Source: Rhynchopus euleeides (lineage: Eukaryota; Euglenozoa; Diplonemea; Diplonemida; Diplonemidae). Taken from it: DNA of 64,000 nt. Under the pieces are notes generated by a model that saw only the letters and a list, made by a program, of their open reading frames with translations, was not told the DNA's origin and did no database searches. The position numbers were made by a program, and so were the translations under genes. The stretch covers positions 310,001 through 374,000 of the forward strand of contig OY723319.1 in assembly GCA_963210315.1 (NCBI GenBank), read 5' to 3'. Within the stretch, counting starts at the first letter, position 1. Every line of letters begins with the position of its first letter. Of this stretch, positions 41,890 through 52,820 are shown piece after piece.

Positions 41890-42758
41890 CAGGCATGTCG
41901 CTAAGCGTCGACCGTCGACCCAGTGATTTTTGGTTTCCCCCCCCCATAAAAAAGCGTCGACCCAGCGTCGACCCAGTGGAACTGGGTTGACGCTTGGTCG
42001 AGGCTTGGAGCGTCGACCCAGTCGAACTGAGTTGCCATTCAAGCCTGGACCAAGCGTCAACCCATTTATTACGCTGGGTCGATGCTTACCTAGCGTTGAC
42101 CCGATTACACTGGGTCGACGCTCACCAAGCGTCGACCAAGCGTCAACCCACTTTCACTGGGTCGACGTCGAAGAGAGTATGGTTATGCAGGAACAGATGC
42201 TCACTACCGTGGCCTCCGGCGGCTGGGGGGCTCCGCCCCCCAGACCCCCCTGTGGTGCATGTCTCGTACTCAAGTCATTCGATTACCACCAGGTCAGGGA
42301 ATCCAACCACTCCAGTAGCCTCAGGGGGACGCAGCCAACTCACACAGAACCTGTACGCCCACAATGAACAGATGTTCACTACCGTGGCCTCCGGCGGCTG
42401 GGGGGCTCTGCCCCCAGACCCCCCATCTCGCGCGCCCGTCTAGTAACCAAGTCCTTGCGCTTCAACGGCCGTGGCACATCAGGGGGTAGCGTCGAAAGCA
42501 TGGTCCCGAAAGCCATTATTTGGGTTTCCTCCACCCGAGGATGGCGCGAGCGGGAGAGGAACCACGGAAGGAACCCAGCGCCTCACACCGTGCCCACCTA
42601 GTGGTCCACCGACGGGAAAATTAGGCAACAACACGAGCGCGCGCGAAGCGCGCGCGAGAAAAATTGCCCCCTAGTGTTTTCCCCCCTGATTCCCCCCCCC
42701 CAAAACAGGAGCGTCAACCCACCAAATCTCCAAAATCGAAAAGTTAGCGACAGGCCTG
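41890..42758. mobile_element. TIR element with perfect 9-bp TSD, copy 2 (869 bp)
   Basis: Same family and orientation as 34,096-34,952. TIRs CAGGC(A/C)TGTCGCTAA, target duplication CTCCTCCCC at 41,881-41,889 and 42,759-42,767. It carries the GTCGAC-rich left third, two GC-hairpin modules (about 42,198 and 42,373) and a GCGCGCGAAGCGCGCGCG hairpin at about 42,640. The insertion lies 300 bp upstream of the EF-Tu start. Confidence 0.92.
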
Positions 42759-42767
42759 CTCCTCCCC

Positions 42768-44122
42768 CGCCCAAACAGATATTGATCCCTCAACTCTGCC
42801 ACGAACACGCCGCATGGATGCCATCAGAGTGGGGCATGGCAACCAGGGACTCACAATACTGCTGATCACGTCGCCGATGTCAATGGCACCCTGTAGAGGT
42901 GCAGGCAACCCACACCCGCCAATACAGAAACAAAGCCACGGCCACCACCCAAGCACCGAGAGGGGCGGGGGAGAAGAGAAAGCCAGGCGGAAACTCCACA
43001 CATGAAACTCGGCGACGAAGAGGTGGCGGCCGGTGGCGGGACAAGAAAAAATGTAAAAGAGAGATGCATATATATAGAGAGAGAGAGAGAGACCTCCCGC
43101 CCACTGCATCTTATTGGCTTCTGCAGGTGCGGCGTGCTGCAGCATTCTCCTTCTCGAGCAAACCCAAGCTTTCGGCAGCACCCGCGCGCTGCGTCTTGGG
43201 TGAGGGGGGTTGCTATTTGAGGAAGGGCATGCCACAGTGCTCTCTGTATACTCCGGACAAAACAAAACGGGTGCTGTTCCTCGCAAATTAAACACACACA
43301 CACACACACACACACACCTCGAGATTGCGCCCAAAATGACAGATAACGGCCCGCATGGGGTGGGTGGGGCGGGGGTCGGGATGGGTGTGGGTGTGGGTGG
43401 AGCCACCTATAAATATGCCAGAAGGCGGGGGCAGCGATAGGGGGCCTGCCATGTGTGTGTGGCACCGCCTCGCTTTACCGGCCTCCTTCAGCCCCGCCCC
43501 CCCCCCCCTCCACGCACACTGGCAAAACAACTGGCGCTGATAAAAGGATGGCGCACCACGGGCCGCCCATCCCCCGCATTACCACCACCCCCTACGGCAC
43601 CCCACGCTTCCCCAGCCGTCATCAGACTTGCTTGGGGCAGCTGCGGGTCCACCGTCTGCCAGCCTTCTTCTTTCTTGAGGCTGGCTGTGACGGGTATTCC
43701 CCATGCAGTATAACGGAATAAAAGACAAGCCCACCCCAGGCTGAGACGTACACACGTTAGGCTTTGTTTGCTTCACGCAGGGTCATACCGAGTCAACTCT
43801 GGTGAGATCCCTCCGCTGCACTACCTAAGCACACACAGGAGATGCAAATCCGCTGGCTTCCCCTTCGTAAGGCTGCATCGCCCTCTCGCTCACTCAGACT
43901 CAAGCCCGACCACACTGCGGGCCACATCACACAACTGTTTGTTTGTCACATTTTCTCTTTTTTTGCACGCATCCGCCAAACGAAACTCTACCCCGCCGAA
44001 AGGAACAGAAATCAAAACGCGATTCACTCCAGTTCCCCCCCCCCCTCTACCCAGTCACATCTCCCACATACAACAGAATCACACCCCGCGCCCCCCCGCT
44101 CCCCCCTCGCTCACACCCAGAC
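42768..44122. other. Intergenic
   Basis: No gene supported. AG and CA microsatellites at about 43,076-43,092 and 43,291-43,318, and C-tracts. This is the 3' flank of the VWA8-like gene. Confidence 0.4.
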
Positions 44123-47100
44123 TCACCGGAGCAGGTTTGTCGCTAGGAAAATCCTCTTGAGGACGGAGGGGAGGTCAGCAGAGTCATAGCAGACGTGGCC
44201 GTGGCCTGCGGGCAGGTCGCGCTTAATCCTCTCAGCTTCCTGCCCCATCGACGCGATGAAGATGCAGAACACATTGACACGCGGGTCCGACTTCACCAAC
44301 CGCGCCAGCTCCTTGGTGGAGATGCCGTAGCGCCGCAGGTTTGCATCGGACACCAGGAAGACGAACCGCTGGTCCGAATCCTTCTCCGCTGCTACCTTGA
44401 TGGCGTGCCTGAGGGACTCCAGCGTGTTGTCGCCCGACCAGCAGTACTGCGTGTGTGCCACCATCGACAGCACCATCTCCAGCCGCTGCTTCTTATTCTG
44501 CGGCGGTTTGTCGAAGTTGACGAGGCTGATCGCAGGGCTGTCCCCGCTGTGCCCCACCATGCTGTACTCAATCTTCTCTTCCACGCCCTTGAAGGACTCG
44601 GTGACCATGATAGCCGCTTCAACACTCCTGTCCAGCCTGTGATCCATCGAGTTGAACCGATACATCGACGCGCTGCAGTCCATGCAGAAGATGATCCTCT
44701 TCTTCTTCGTCCCCAGAGGCGAGTTGCTGTCCTTGCTCTCCCCGCGCTTCTTGAAAATCCCCTTCTCCCCGGTCAGACCCTCCACCAGCTTCGCCTCATC
44801 CCAGACCCCATCGGGCTGGTTCCGGAGCCAGACACGCTCGCCTTCCTTCGATTTGAGCCCCTTCAGCATTGTTTGGATCATCGCAACCTCCTTCCGCACC
44901 GCATCGTGCGCCCTGTTGTACATGCTCGACTCCTGCTGGGTCATCTTGATCTCCTTCAGACGGTTTGAAAGCGCATCACGCCCCATCTGCCTTGCCTGAT
45001 CTTTCAGATGCTGCGGCACGTTCTGCTTCACCTCATCACTCACCTGGTGCACAGGGTGGCCTGCATCCAAGCGGTAGGGTCCCACCTTCCCCCCAAGCCC
45101 CGCAGTGTCGGTCCCACCGGTCCCCCCAGCCCAGGTGTTCCCCCCGATGTGCGGCGTGTTGTCCGGGTCCTCCTTCCCATGATTCAGCTCATTCGGCGTG
45201 ATCCCGGAGTTGCTGTAGTGGAACTTCATATCCTCCTCCTCGCCCTCCCCCTCACCGTCGCCCCCTTCGCCTCCTCTCCCGAGGCCGCGGCGGCGCCCCC
45301 CGATGATGGAAGACCACTTTGCCCACTCCTGAGTCACCCTCTCGTGGCTCAGATCGAACACCGCGATCTGCCTCTTCTGAGGGGTGGTCACCGCCACCGT
45401 GTTATTCGGGAGAACGCAGAGGGAGTGCCCGTTAGCAACCCCGGGAGGCGGCGTGCGGTACACCTCGCGCTGCTCGGAATGGGAGGTGAAGGGCGCCGCA
45501 TCGGTCACCAGGAGGAGCCTGATGTCCGCCTCCTCTGCATCCACCACCGCGATGCGGAACTGCCCCAGCCTGTGAACCTGATACCTCTCGGATGCCGCAG
45601 CGGTTGCAGGGTGGAGGGACAGCCCAGCCCCATCCTCCGTCTTCGCCAACACCTCCGCGGGCAGAGACCTCATGCTGATCGACGCGGTTTTCCCCACGGG
45701 AGCTCCACCCTCCACCTCCTCACCCTCCGCCGCAGGTTTGTCAGCCATGCTGCTGTTAGTCCCCGAGCCCCCCTGCACCGAGATACCCCCCAGGGTGTGC
45801 TTTGCCGACTCCGGGAGGAACACCCCCGGCATGCCGGAGACAAACTTCGCTGGAGCCTCCGTGATCTGCAGAGGCGCCGCGGGGGTGTCGGCATCTGACT
45901 TCGCAGCGGCATCCCCGACCCCTCCGGAGGTGACGACGAGCCTGCTGGAGTCAATCCGCAGGGCACCGTTCTCCTCGGAAGCCAGCTCCAGCCTGTATGC
46001 GGTCTGCCGGGGGTCTGAAGAATCACCCCCGGATGCGGTGTGGATCAGCAGCTGCGCCTTCCCGACAGACGTGGCGGAGGTGACTGAGGCCGGGATCCCC
46101 CCAGCCTCGCTGACCTCCAAAGCGAGCCACTGCGATGACGCCGCGTCGAAGATGTTGACCTCCAACCCGTTGTGGATGACAAGCCTGTTGAACCTCCCGG
46201 ATGCCGCGTCGGTCCGGATCGGGCACCCCCCGTGGGGTGCTGGCACACCCCCGAGCCCCGCAAGCTTGGAAAATCCGGAGAGAATGCCAGAGGCGTCGGA
46301 GGCAGGGGTGGCGGAGGATGACGACGGGTCAGAGGGAGCACCGCTTTCGCCACGGCGAGACAGCGGTGGGGTCAAGAGACGTCCCTTCCTCTCTCTAGGG
46401 TCGACGAGGAGGATTGAGTCCATCCCGCGGGAGCTGATGGCGACGGAGTTGCCGACTGAGACAAGGGAGATCCCATCGTCGTCGGAGTCAGCGCTCCCAA
46501 AGAGGAGCGAGCGGGGTGAAGAAATGATTTCGGCAAGATCGATGACGGTGTGTGCGGCGTGATCCAGATGCGTCGGGCGGGTTGAGATCGGGACATAAAG
46601 ATCACGACCCCTCCATGTGATGAGGACGGGGGACCCCTTCATGTCGACGACGGCGTGGAGGCAGCCGTCATCTGTGGAGGTGAGAGCCCGGACCGCCCCA
46701 GGCGCGGCGATTGTGTAGATTTTTTCATCGAAGATCCCCTCGTCCCTCCCCTCGGCGATCGGCGTTTCCGCCGGCGGCGCGTGGCTCCAGGCCCAATCTA
46801 TTCCCTCTGCGTTGGAGGAAGGGAGGATGGCTGTGCCGCACCCGGTGCGCTTGTCAAATGCGGCTTTGCATACCATCTCCGGGGCGGGGAGGGGCGTCCC
46901 CTGCACAATCGCACTCTTTTGGATGGGCTTGGCGTTCCCCGTCAGGGGGATCCCGTGCTTCTCGAAGACACCCTCGATGATCTCCCGGGTGGTGGCGTCG
47001 AACGCGTCAAAATCAAACACATTCCGCAGCGCAGCGGACATCCCATCCTCGGGATACTTCTCGACGTGCTTCACCACCGCAACCAGCTCACGCAGGGAGT

Positions 47101-50100
47101 AGGGGTATGCAAGCAGACCTTCGTCAACATAATGAGCAAGTCCTTCAAACGCATCGACCATGGCGTTCATCGCAAAGGCGGGGACAGTCGGGCCATACTG
47201 CCTCAGCACCTCCAGGCGCGACTCCCTCTGGGGGTTGTCCACCAGGTGGCAGCGGAAGAGGTCCCCGCAGGAGGCGAAGAAGTCGTTCCCCAGGAAGGGG
47301 AACCCCGGAACGTTCGCCAGCGCGATGAGCCGGAACGACGGGTGGATCTCGATGGCCCCTTCCCCCTCCGACCACCCGGAGGTGTCGGCGTCGCCGTCGC
47401 GCCGCGCCCGGCGCACCACACGCCTCCCATCCGACAGCAGCAGCTCCTGATCCTCCACGAGCCCCTTCAGCATCCCCACCGCCTCCAGGGGAGCCTTGTC
47501 AATCTCATCGACGACGAGGATGTGACCGTACTTCACAGCCTTCACCAGAGGTGCATCCTCCCACACGATTTTGCCATCAACCACCTCGGGCCTGACGGTG
47601 AGGGAGGACACGGTGGAGTCCCTGTGGAGCTGGACGTACTGCCGGGGCCTCTCGAGGAGCTGGAGGAGCCTGTCGACGAGGCGGTTCTTCCCAACGCCCT
47701 GCCTCCCGATCAGCAGGATGTGTGAGTCGCCCTTCATGTCGAAGATGAGCTTCTGCAGCACCGCGAGGTGCTCCTGGTTGTCGTGGAAGACGATGCTGGG
47801 GACAAGCGCGGCCTCCTCTCCCTGAGGGCGCGTGATGTCATACGTCGCACTCCCGATCGAAATGGACTTCCCCTCGGGGTCCTTGCTAACGGAGAGGGAC
47901 TCCGCACGCCTCTCCGAAGGCATGATCTCCGCCTTCCGGATCAGCTCGCCAACACGATCCGCGACAAACGCTGGCATGATGTCGAGCAGCAGCGAATCCG
48001 ACACAGCGTCATACAGCCTCCCCCCGACAGCACAGCTCCGCGCGATGCGGCGCATCTGCCTGAGGGACATGACAGGAGTGGCGGAGTCCGCGGCATGCTC
48101 CTGCTGGAGCAGCCCATGCAGCGTGAGGAGCTGCGCGACATCGCGGGAGGTGTCCCTAAGAGACCCGATGTGGTTGCCCGCCTCCAACAGGGCGGGGTCA
48201 CGCGCCGTGTGGTCGAGAATCTCCCGGAGCTCCGCAACAGGGGGCGTGGCAAACCGGTGGAAGCTGAAGAAGTGCTGCACCTCCCCCTCCACCCAGTTCC
48301 GCGCAGCCCCGGTGGCACCGCCCTGGCCCTCGCGGGTGGGGTCGTGGGGGTGGCCCAACGCGATGACACGGAATGCGGGGTGGACCTCAAACACATTCTG
48401 TGCCGCAAGCTCCTCCCTCGTCGCTCCGCCTGCGAGCAGGCGTTGGAAATCAGCGCTCCTCCGGAGAACCGCGCCGTCGTAGAGTGTCGACTCCGAGTCG
48501 AGAAGGAGGCGACCAATAGAGGCGAGCACGCCTGGCTGGAGCTTGTCAACCCCATCGAGGATGACGAGCCTTCCGGAGATAGCCGCTTCTGCGAGTGAGG
48601 CGTGGAGCCACACCGTGTCGCCCTTGTCGTCCGTCCCACGCCTTTGCAGCATGTCCCGCGCGCTCATATCCCAGTGGCAGTGGATTGTCGACGCCTTCTC
48701 CCCATACCCCAGGAGGGATGCAAACGCCTTCACCAGGGCGCTCTTCCCCGACCCGCCCTCCCCGATGAGGCAGAGGTGGTTCCCGAGGCAGTGGTCCTTC
48801 AGCATGTCCGTCAGGACGGAGACATATGTCGGGGTCAGCTTCAGGCCCTCCGGGAGGCCCCACCCCGAGGGGGGCGACTCGCCGCACCCGCCTGTTGCGG
48901 ACACCGTGGCGGATCCGGTGGGGTCGGATTCGGCTGCGCCGGACCAGCTGGAGGGGAGGAAGCCGCCGCGGCGGGTGGAGGGGTCACCTGCGCTGCCGGA
49001 GAGGGGGAATTCAAACTCGGCGTGGCGTGGGATGGCGGAGTCGCCGTCGCCCCCGAGGGAGATCTTCGGGAGGGAGTAGGCGTTGTGGGCATCGGGGGTG
49101 GGGTCCCCCTCTGCAAACTTCGGGTCATCCAGGGAATACCTCCGCAGGACAGAGCTGAAGAACCGCCTCGCCTGCTCCTGGTCATCCGCAAAGTCCGACA
49201 GGATGTGGAAGGGGTACGCCCTCCGCAACACCTTCACAAGCGGGTCGGCGGGAAACCTCCCAAACGCCTGCCCCCAGTTGATCAAATCCTCCTCAATCAT
49301 GTCGGGAAAATGCCTCTCCCTGTCCTGGTCTGTCCCCGAGGCCTCCGCGGCTTGGAGGCCTGCCATAAACCCGACAATGGTCTCCGCGTCGGCAGGGTTC
49401 CCCACCAGCTGGCGGACTGTCCCCAACAGATGCCCGAGGGAAGGCGCATCAACCCCAAGACACTGGAACCTACTCCGGAGAGGAGGGTCCAGGGGAGTCC
49501 CGGCGTAGCGGGGGACGGGGAGGCCCAGGGCGATGACGCGGAATTCGGGGCTCACCCTGACGAGGCCCATCGCATCCAGCTCCTCCGGGGTGTGTGTCTG
49601 GAGGAGTTCGTCGTAGCGGGCTGGCGAGGTGAGGAATCTGCCGTCCTCCAAAGACATCTCGCGGTTCTCCAGGAGGTTGTTAATGATGGGGAGGACGTTG
49701 CGTTCGACACGCTCAACCCCGTCGAGGATGAGAACCCTTCCATGGATCGCGGCGCGGACAGCAGCCTGGTCGACAAACACCAGGCCTCCGTCGCGAATTT
49801 CACGCCTCTGCTTGACATCGGATTCCGTTGTGTCACGCGAGAGGGACAGATACTCCACCTCCTTCATCAGAGCGTAGCAGAACTTCAGGGCCAGCCACCT
49901 CCTCCGCGGGCCAGGCGTGCCCATGAGGTAGATGTCCTGCCCGAGGTTGTGCTTCTGCATCATCCAGCGGATCTGCTCCAGGGTCACAGCGTCATCAGGG
50001 AGGTACCCCGATGTCGGGACCAGCTCGGGGCAGTCGGGCTTCCGCACCACCGACGTGACACCACCGAGGGTGACCTCCCCAGTGTCACCCCCCTGCGGGG

Positions 50101-50323
50101 ATGCCGTCGAGCTCCACCGGATCTGCAGCTTCAGAGCCCCGCGCGGCCTGCGGAGGGGCGCCAGCGCAGCGGTGTTGGCGCTGGGGGTGGAAGAAGAGGA
50201 AGCCCATTGGCTGGAGGCGCGGCGAGCTGTCGCGGCGATGCCGGAGTGGCTCGGAGAGGCGGTGCCATGGCGCCGGGTGGCGTGGGGGGCCCCGCGACGG
50301 GCGGCGCGGGTTGCGCGGAGCAT
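44123..50323 (-). CDS. VWA8: VWA8-like mitochondrial AAA+/VWA-domain ATPase
   Basis: 2066 residues in one exon from the ATG at 50,323, where an Arg/Ser/Ala-rich presequence (MLRATRAARRGAPHATRRHG) begins. An ATG 67 codons upstream only adds translated CA repeats. There are three dynein/midasin-like AAA modules. Module 1 has a decayed P-loop (GTPGPRRR, 135-142). Modules 2 and 3 have intact Walker A (GEGGSGKS 521-528, GRQGVGKN 873-880) with LVILDGVD and ILVVDEID as Walker B. After a variable region comes the VWA8 hallmark GKEDPDNTPHIGGNTWAGG. The C-terminal VWA domain has the MIDAS motif DCSAS at about 1882. Human VWA8 is mitochondrial, with the same order and a similar length. Substrate unknown. 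The stop overlaps a donor-like sequence (CTCCG|GTGAGT), so a small extra exon cannot be excluded. Confidence 0.93.
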   Translation of the reverse strand: MLRATRAARRGAPHATRRHGTASPSHSGIAATARRASSQWASSSSTPSANTAALAPLRRPRGALKLQIRWSSTASPQGGDTGEVTLGGVTSVVRKPDCPELVPTSGYLPDDAVTLEQIRWMMQKHNLGQDIYLMGTPGPRRRWLALKFCYALMKEVEYLSLSRDTTESDVKQRREIRDGGLVFVDQAAVRAAIHGRVLILDGVERVERNVLPIINNLLENREMSLEDGRFLTSPARYDELLQTHTPEELDAMGLVRVSPEFRVIALGLPVPRYAGTPLDPPLRSRFQCLGVDAPSLGHLLGTVRQLVGNPADAETIVGFMAGLQAAEASGTDQDRERHFPDMIEEDLINWGQAFGRFPADPLVKVLRRAYPFHILSDFADDQEQARRFFSSVLRRYSLDDPKFAEGDPTPDAHNAYSLPKISLGGDGDSAIPRHAEFEFPLSGSAGDPSTRRGGFLPSSWSGAAESDPTGSATVSATGGCGESPPSGWGLPEGLKLTPTYVSVLTDMLKDHCLGNHLCLIGEGGSGKSALVKAFASLLGYGEKASTIHCHWDMSARDMLQRRGTDDKGDTVWLHASLAEAAISGRLVILDGVDKLQPGVLASIGRLLLDSESTLYDGAVLRRSADFQRLLAGGATREELAAQNVFEVHPAFRVIALGHPHDPTREGQGGATGAARNWVEGEVQHFFSFHRFATPPVAELREILDHTARDPALLEAGNHIGSLRDTSRDVAQLLTLHGLLQQEHAADSATPVMSLRQMRRIARSCAVGGRLYDAVSDSLLLDIMPAFVADRVGELIRKAEIMPSERRAESLSVSKDPEGKSISIGSATYDITRPQGEEAALVPSIVFHDNQEHLAVLQKLIFDMKGDSHILLIGRQGVGKNRLVDRLLQLLERPRQYVQLHRDSTVSSLTVRPEVVDGKIVWEDAPLVKAVKYGHILVVDEIDKAPLEAVGMLKGLVEDQELLLSDGRRVVRRARRDGDADTSGWSEGEGAIEIHPSFRLIALANVPGFPFLGNDFFASCGDLFRCHLVDNPQRESRLEVLRQYGPTVPAFAMNAMVDAFEGLAHYVDEGLLAYPYSLRELVAVVKHVEKYPEDGMSAALRNVFDFDAFDATTREIIEGVFEKHGIPLTGNAKPIQKSAIVQGTPLPAPEMVCKAAFDKRTGCGTAILPSSNAEGIDWAWSHAPPAETPIAEGRDEGIFDEKIYTIAAPGAVRALTSTDDGCLHAVVDMKGSPVLITWRGRDLYVPISTRPTHLDHAAHTVIDLAEIISSPRSLLFGSADSDDDGISLVSVGNSVAISSRGMDSILLVDPRERKGRLLTPPLSRRGESGAPSDPSSSSATPASDASGILSGFSKLAGLGGVPAPHGGCPIRTDAASGRFNRLVIHNGLEVNIFDAASSQWLALEVSEAGGIPASVTSATSVGKAQLLIHTASGGDSSDPRQTAYRLELASEENGALRIDSSRLVVTSGGVGDAAAKSDADTPAAPLQITEAPAKFVSGMPGVFLPESAKHTLGGISVQGGSGTNSSMADKPAAEGEEVEGGAPVGKTASISMRSLPAEVLAKTEDGAGLSLHPATAAASERYQVHRLGQFRIAVVDAEEADIRLLLVTDAAPFTSHSEQREVYRTPPPGVANGHSLCVLPNNTVAVTTPQKRQIAVFDLSHERVTQEWAKWSSIIGGRRRGLGRGGEGGDGEGEGEEEDMKFHYSNSGITPNELNHGKEDPDNTPHIGGNTWAGGTGGTDTAGLGGKVGPYRLDAGHPVHQVSDEVKQNVPQHLKDQARQMGRDALSNRLKEIKMTQQESSMYNRAHDAVRKEVAMIQTMLKGLKSKEGERVWLRNQPDGVWDEAKLVEGLTGEKGIFKKRGESKDSNSPLGTKKKRIIFCMDCSASMYRFNSMDHRLDRSVEAAIMVTESFKGVEEKIEYSMVGHSGDSPAISLVNFDKPPQNKKQRLEMVLSMVAHTQYCWSGDNTLESLRHAIKVAAEKDSDQRFVFLVSDANLRRYGISTKELARLVKSDPRVNVFCIFIASMGQEAERIKRDLPAGHGHVCYDSADLPSVLKRIFLATNLLR

Positions 50324-51941
50324 CGCGGGGGGGGGGGGGGGGGGGTGGGGTGGGGGGTGTGTGTGTGTGGGAGTGTGGGGTATTGAGAGCGAGCGCAGAG
50401 CCCCCACCCTCTCCCACCCGCCCACAGGTCTGATGAAGCGGTGGAGGTGGAGGTGGTGTAGAGTGTGGGGTGAGGTCGGGTCGCAAGATGAAGGCAGCTG
50501 GAAGGGCACGGAAAGGTTCCCCATGGGGGGGGGGGGGAGAGGAGGGGGGGGGAGGAGTTTCCGCGCGCACCGCCAAAAAGTCTTCTCCTTTGTATTTTTT
50601 GCACAGCTTCAGCCCACACGTTCAGGATAGGGGAAAGGGGGGGGGGGGGTGGGAGGGGAGGGTGTACAACAGCACAGGCAGCACACGGGCACACACGGAA
50701 TATTTTTTTGTCATCACACGATAATATATGGAAGAAGTGGGGGTGCCCTTTCATGCACATGGGAAAGGTGCTGAACATTGCCACAAAGTCTTTTTGAATG
50801 CTGGTTCTTTCCCCCCCCCCCCCATTGGATGCTGTCCGTTTGGGACGAAACTGCCCGATGTTAAACACGATTCGGCAGTACCTTTTCCACCCAAGTACTA
50901 CACTACTCCACACCCAACAAATGAAGGGTCTTCTCACTTCGGCATGTCTCAGTAACTATTTGACGCTTGTTTCTCACAAGAATAAGCACCTGGCCTCAAT
51001 CGGCCTCCAATAGCAGAAGTTGAAACATGGCAAACAAAAACGCACCTCTTCGGCCCTTCCCGCTTCAAGAAGACACCCCAAAGTAACAGAATCGTTGCGC
51101 AAAACCCTCCCCGTGCTGTGCACCCCGTTCCCCCCGCCCTCCCCTCCCCCCCCCCCTCGAAGGCGTCGAATCAAATTCAGAGGCTATTTTTTTTCACTCG
51201 AAAAATGCAGAAAAAAGTGGCCCCCGGAAGCTTCACACCCCCATCCCATTTCTCCATTTCTCTCTCTCTCTCTCTCTCCCTCTCTCTCTAACCAAATGCA
51301 ACCATCCCGCACCTTCATCTTCGCCTGCCAGACTTCGATCCCGACACCACCGCCACCACCCCCCCCCCCCACCCCACGCACACACGTTAAGCTTTTTGTG
51401 GGTAGTTTGTGGGGAGTGTCCAGCCCCGCTGCGCATGGAATGGAACAGGGAGGAGCACGATGCCTTCCGTTGCAGACCACACGCAAAGATCTGTGTGTGA
51501 TCTGCAACTGTTGAAAATGCGGGTCCACACACACATATACCCACCCCACCCCCAGCCCAAGCGTTTGTCGTTGTTGTTTTAGCGCAGGGGTGTGGGGCTT
51601 GCTGTAGAGACGCCACCCCACCCGCTGTGAGAGCACCACCACCACCACCACCCCGGATTCTGCACACCACACCACCCGCCGATGGAAAAGGTTAAAGAGT
51701 CAGGTATCATTCACAACCACACAACCTCACACTCATCACCACCCCCCAAGCCCTTGGCTGTGCTTCCGCAAACCCCACGCCGCACCAGGCAGGGCCCAGG
51801 GGATGGCATTTGCCTGCCGGAGCCTCGCCCCCCCCATGTCTGCCATGATGCGGCCATACCCTGCACTGCAGGGAGAGGATGCGCATCAAGACAAAGCCTT
51901 GCCCGCTGCTCGTACATTAGGGCGGTCAAGGGGATGTGGGT
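50324..51941. other. Intergenic
   Basis: No gene supported. G-tract and CA/GT-rich leader immediately upstream of the VWA8-like start, a CT run at about 51,258-51,290, and several C-tracts. Confidence 0.4.
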
Positions 51942-52820
51942 TTATTTGTGCATTCCACCCGAGATCTCCAGGGCAAGCTTGTGGGCGCCTGTGGAGAAGT
52001 CAAACGGCTGCTTCGACACAGGGAGCCTTCTGCGGAGGGTCTTGAGCGACTTGTCCGAGAGGTGCTGGCACATCTCCTCCAGCTTCATGTGGAACTCCCT
52101 CTCGGCGTCGTCGATGAAGAGGACGATGCGGTGCGCCAGCTTGTCGGGCGTGTCCATATCCGCCCACTCCTTGAAGATCTGCTTCGCGGTGTCCATCTGC
52201 ACATTCCCCGACTCGTAGTAATGCACCGCATTGCTGATGAGCCCGGTCGCCGCTGCCCCTGTGAAGGTCCCCTCTGCCGCATCACCCCCGCTGCAGGCCA
52301 CCTCCACACGGCTCTTCCACCTCCCGCTCCAGCTGCTACCTTTGTTGGACTTCTCCGAGTTGATGGCGATGACATAGGTACCTGCCTCTGCCCCTTTGAA
52401 AACATTCCCCGTACCCGACCGGTAGTGATCGTCGAGATAGGTGTCGAGCTTCGACTGAAGCTTCTTCTGGAAGGCGTCCTGCGTGGCACCGGGCTCCTCG
52501 GCCTCTTCAGCCACAAGCTTGACCTGGTTGGTCACGCGGAAGTGCTTCCCCTCGAAGGGGTCGAGGAAGAGATGGCACGACTCGTCGTCGGGTGACACGC
52601 AGTTCTCCCGTGCCAGAATGACCCGCTTCCCGTAGGGGCTGTCCACAGCAACCTGGTTTGCCATGTTGTACTCCTTCACGACGCCGGGGAGCAGCTCGTC
52701 AATCAGCTCGTCATCCGCAACGAGGACACGCACGTCGCGCACCACATTCTGCAGCTCGTGGCAGGGGCTGGCGAGGATGAACTGCTTCGCAATTTCTCGT
52801 TTTTCCTCGCGTGTTGCCAT
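51942..52820 (-). CDS. CAPZA: F-actin-capping protein alpha subunit
   Basis: 292 residues from the ATG at 52,820 (context GCCATGGCA), close to the usual 285. The alpha subunit pairs with CapZ beta and caps actin filament barbed ends, limiting growth. Recognisable family segments are QFILASPCHELQNVVRDVRV at the N-terminus, DTYLDDHY near the middle, WSGRWKS, the strongly conserved VHYYESGNVQM, and the C-terminal KTLRRRLPVSKQPFDF. The tail after that (STGAHKLALEISGGMHK) would correspond to the tentacle that binds actin. No intron. The long frame upstream is translated CA/G-rich leader. Confidence 0.93.
   Translation of the reverse strand: MATREEKREIAKQFILASPCHELQNVVRDVRVLVADDELIDELLPGVVKEYNMANQVAVDSPYGKRVILARENCVSPDDESCHLFLDPFEGKHFRVTNQVKLVAEEAEEPGATQDAFQKKLQSKLDTYLDDHYRSGTGNVFKGAEAGTYVIAINSEKSNKGSSWSGRWKSRVEVACSGGDAAEGTFTGAAATGLISNAVHYYESGNVQMDTAKQIFKEWADMDTPDKLAHRIVLFIDDAEREFHMKLEEMCQHLSDKSLKTLRRRLPVSKQPFDFSTGAHKLALEISGGMHK

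Noticed and set aside
40489..41904. 471-codon plus-strand frame opposite EF-Tu
   Set aside because: Mirror of a GC-rich conserved gene. The translation is His/Leu/Val-rich and has no family features.
48602..50386. 594-codon plus-strand frame opposite the VWA8-like gene (also 45,008-45,898 and 46,655-47,725)
   Set aside because: All are antisense shadows within the 6.2-kb VWA8-like exon.
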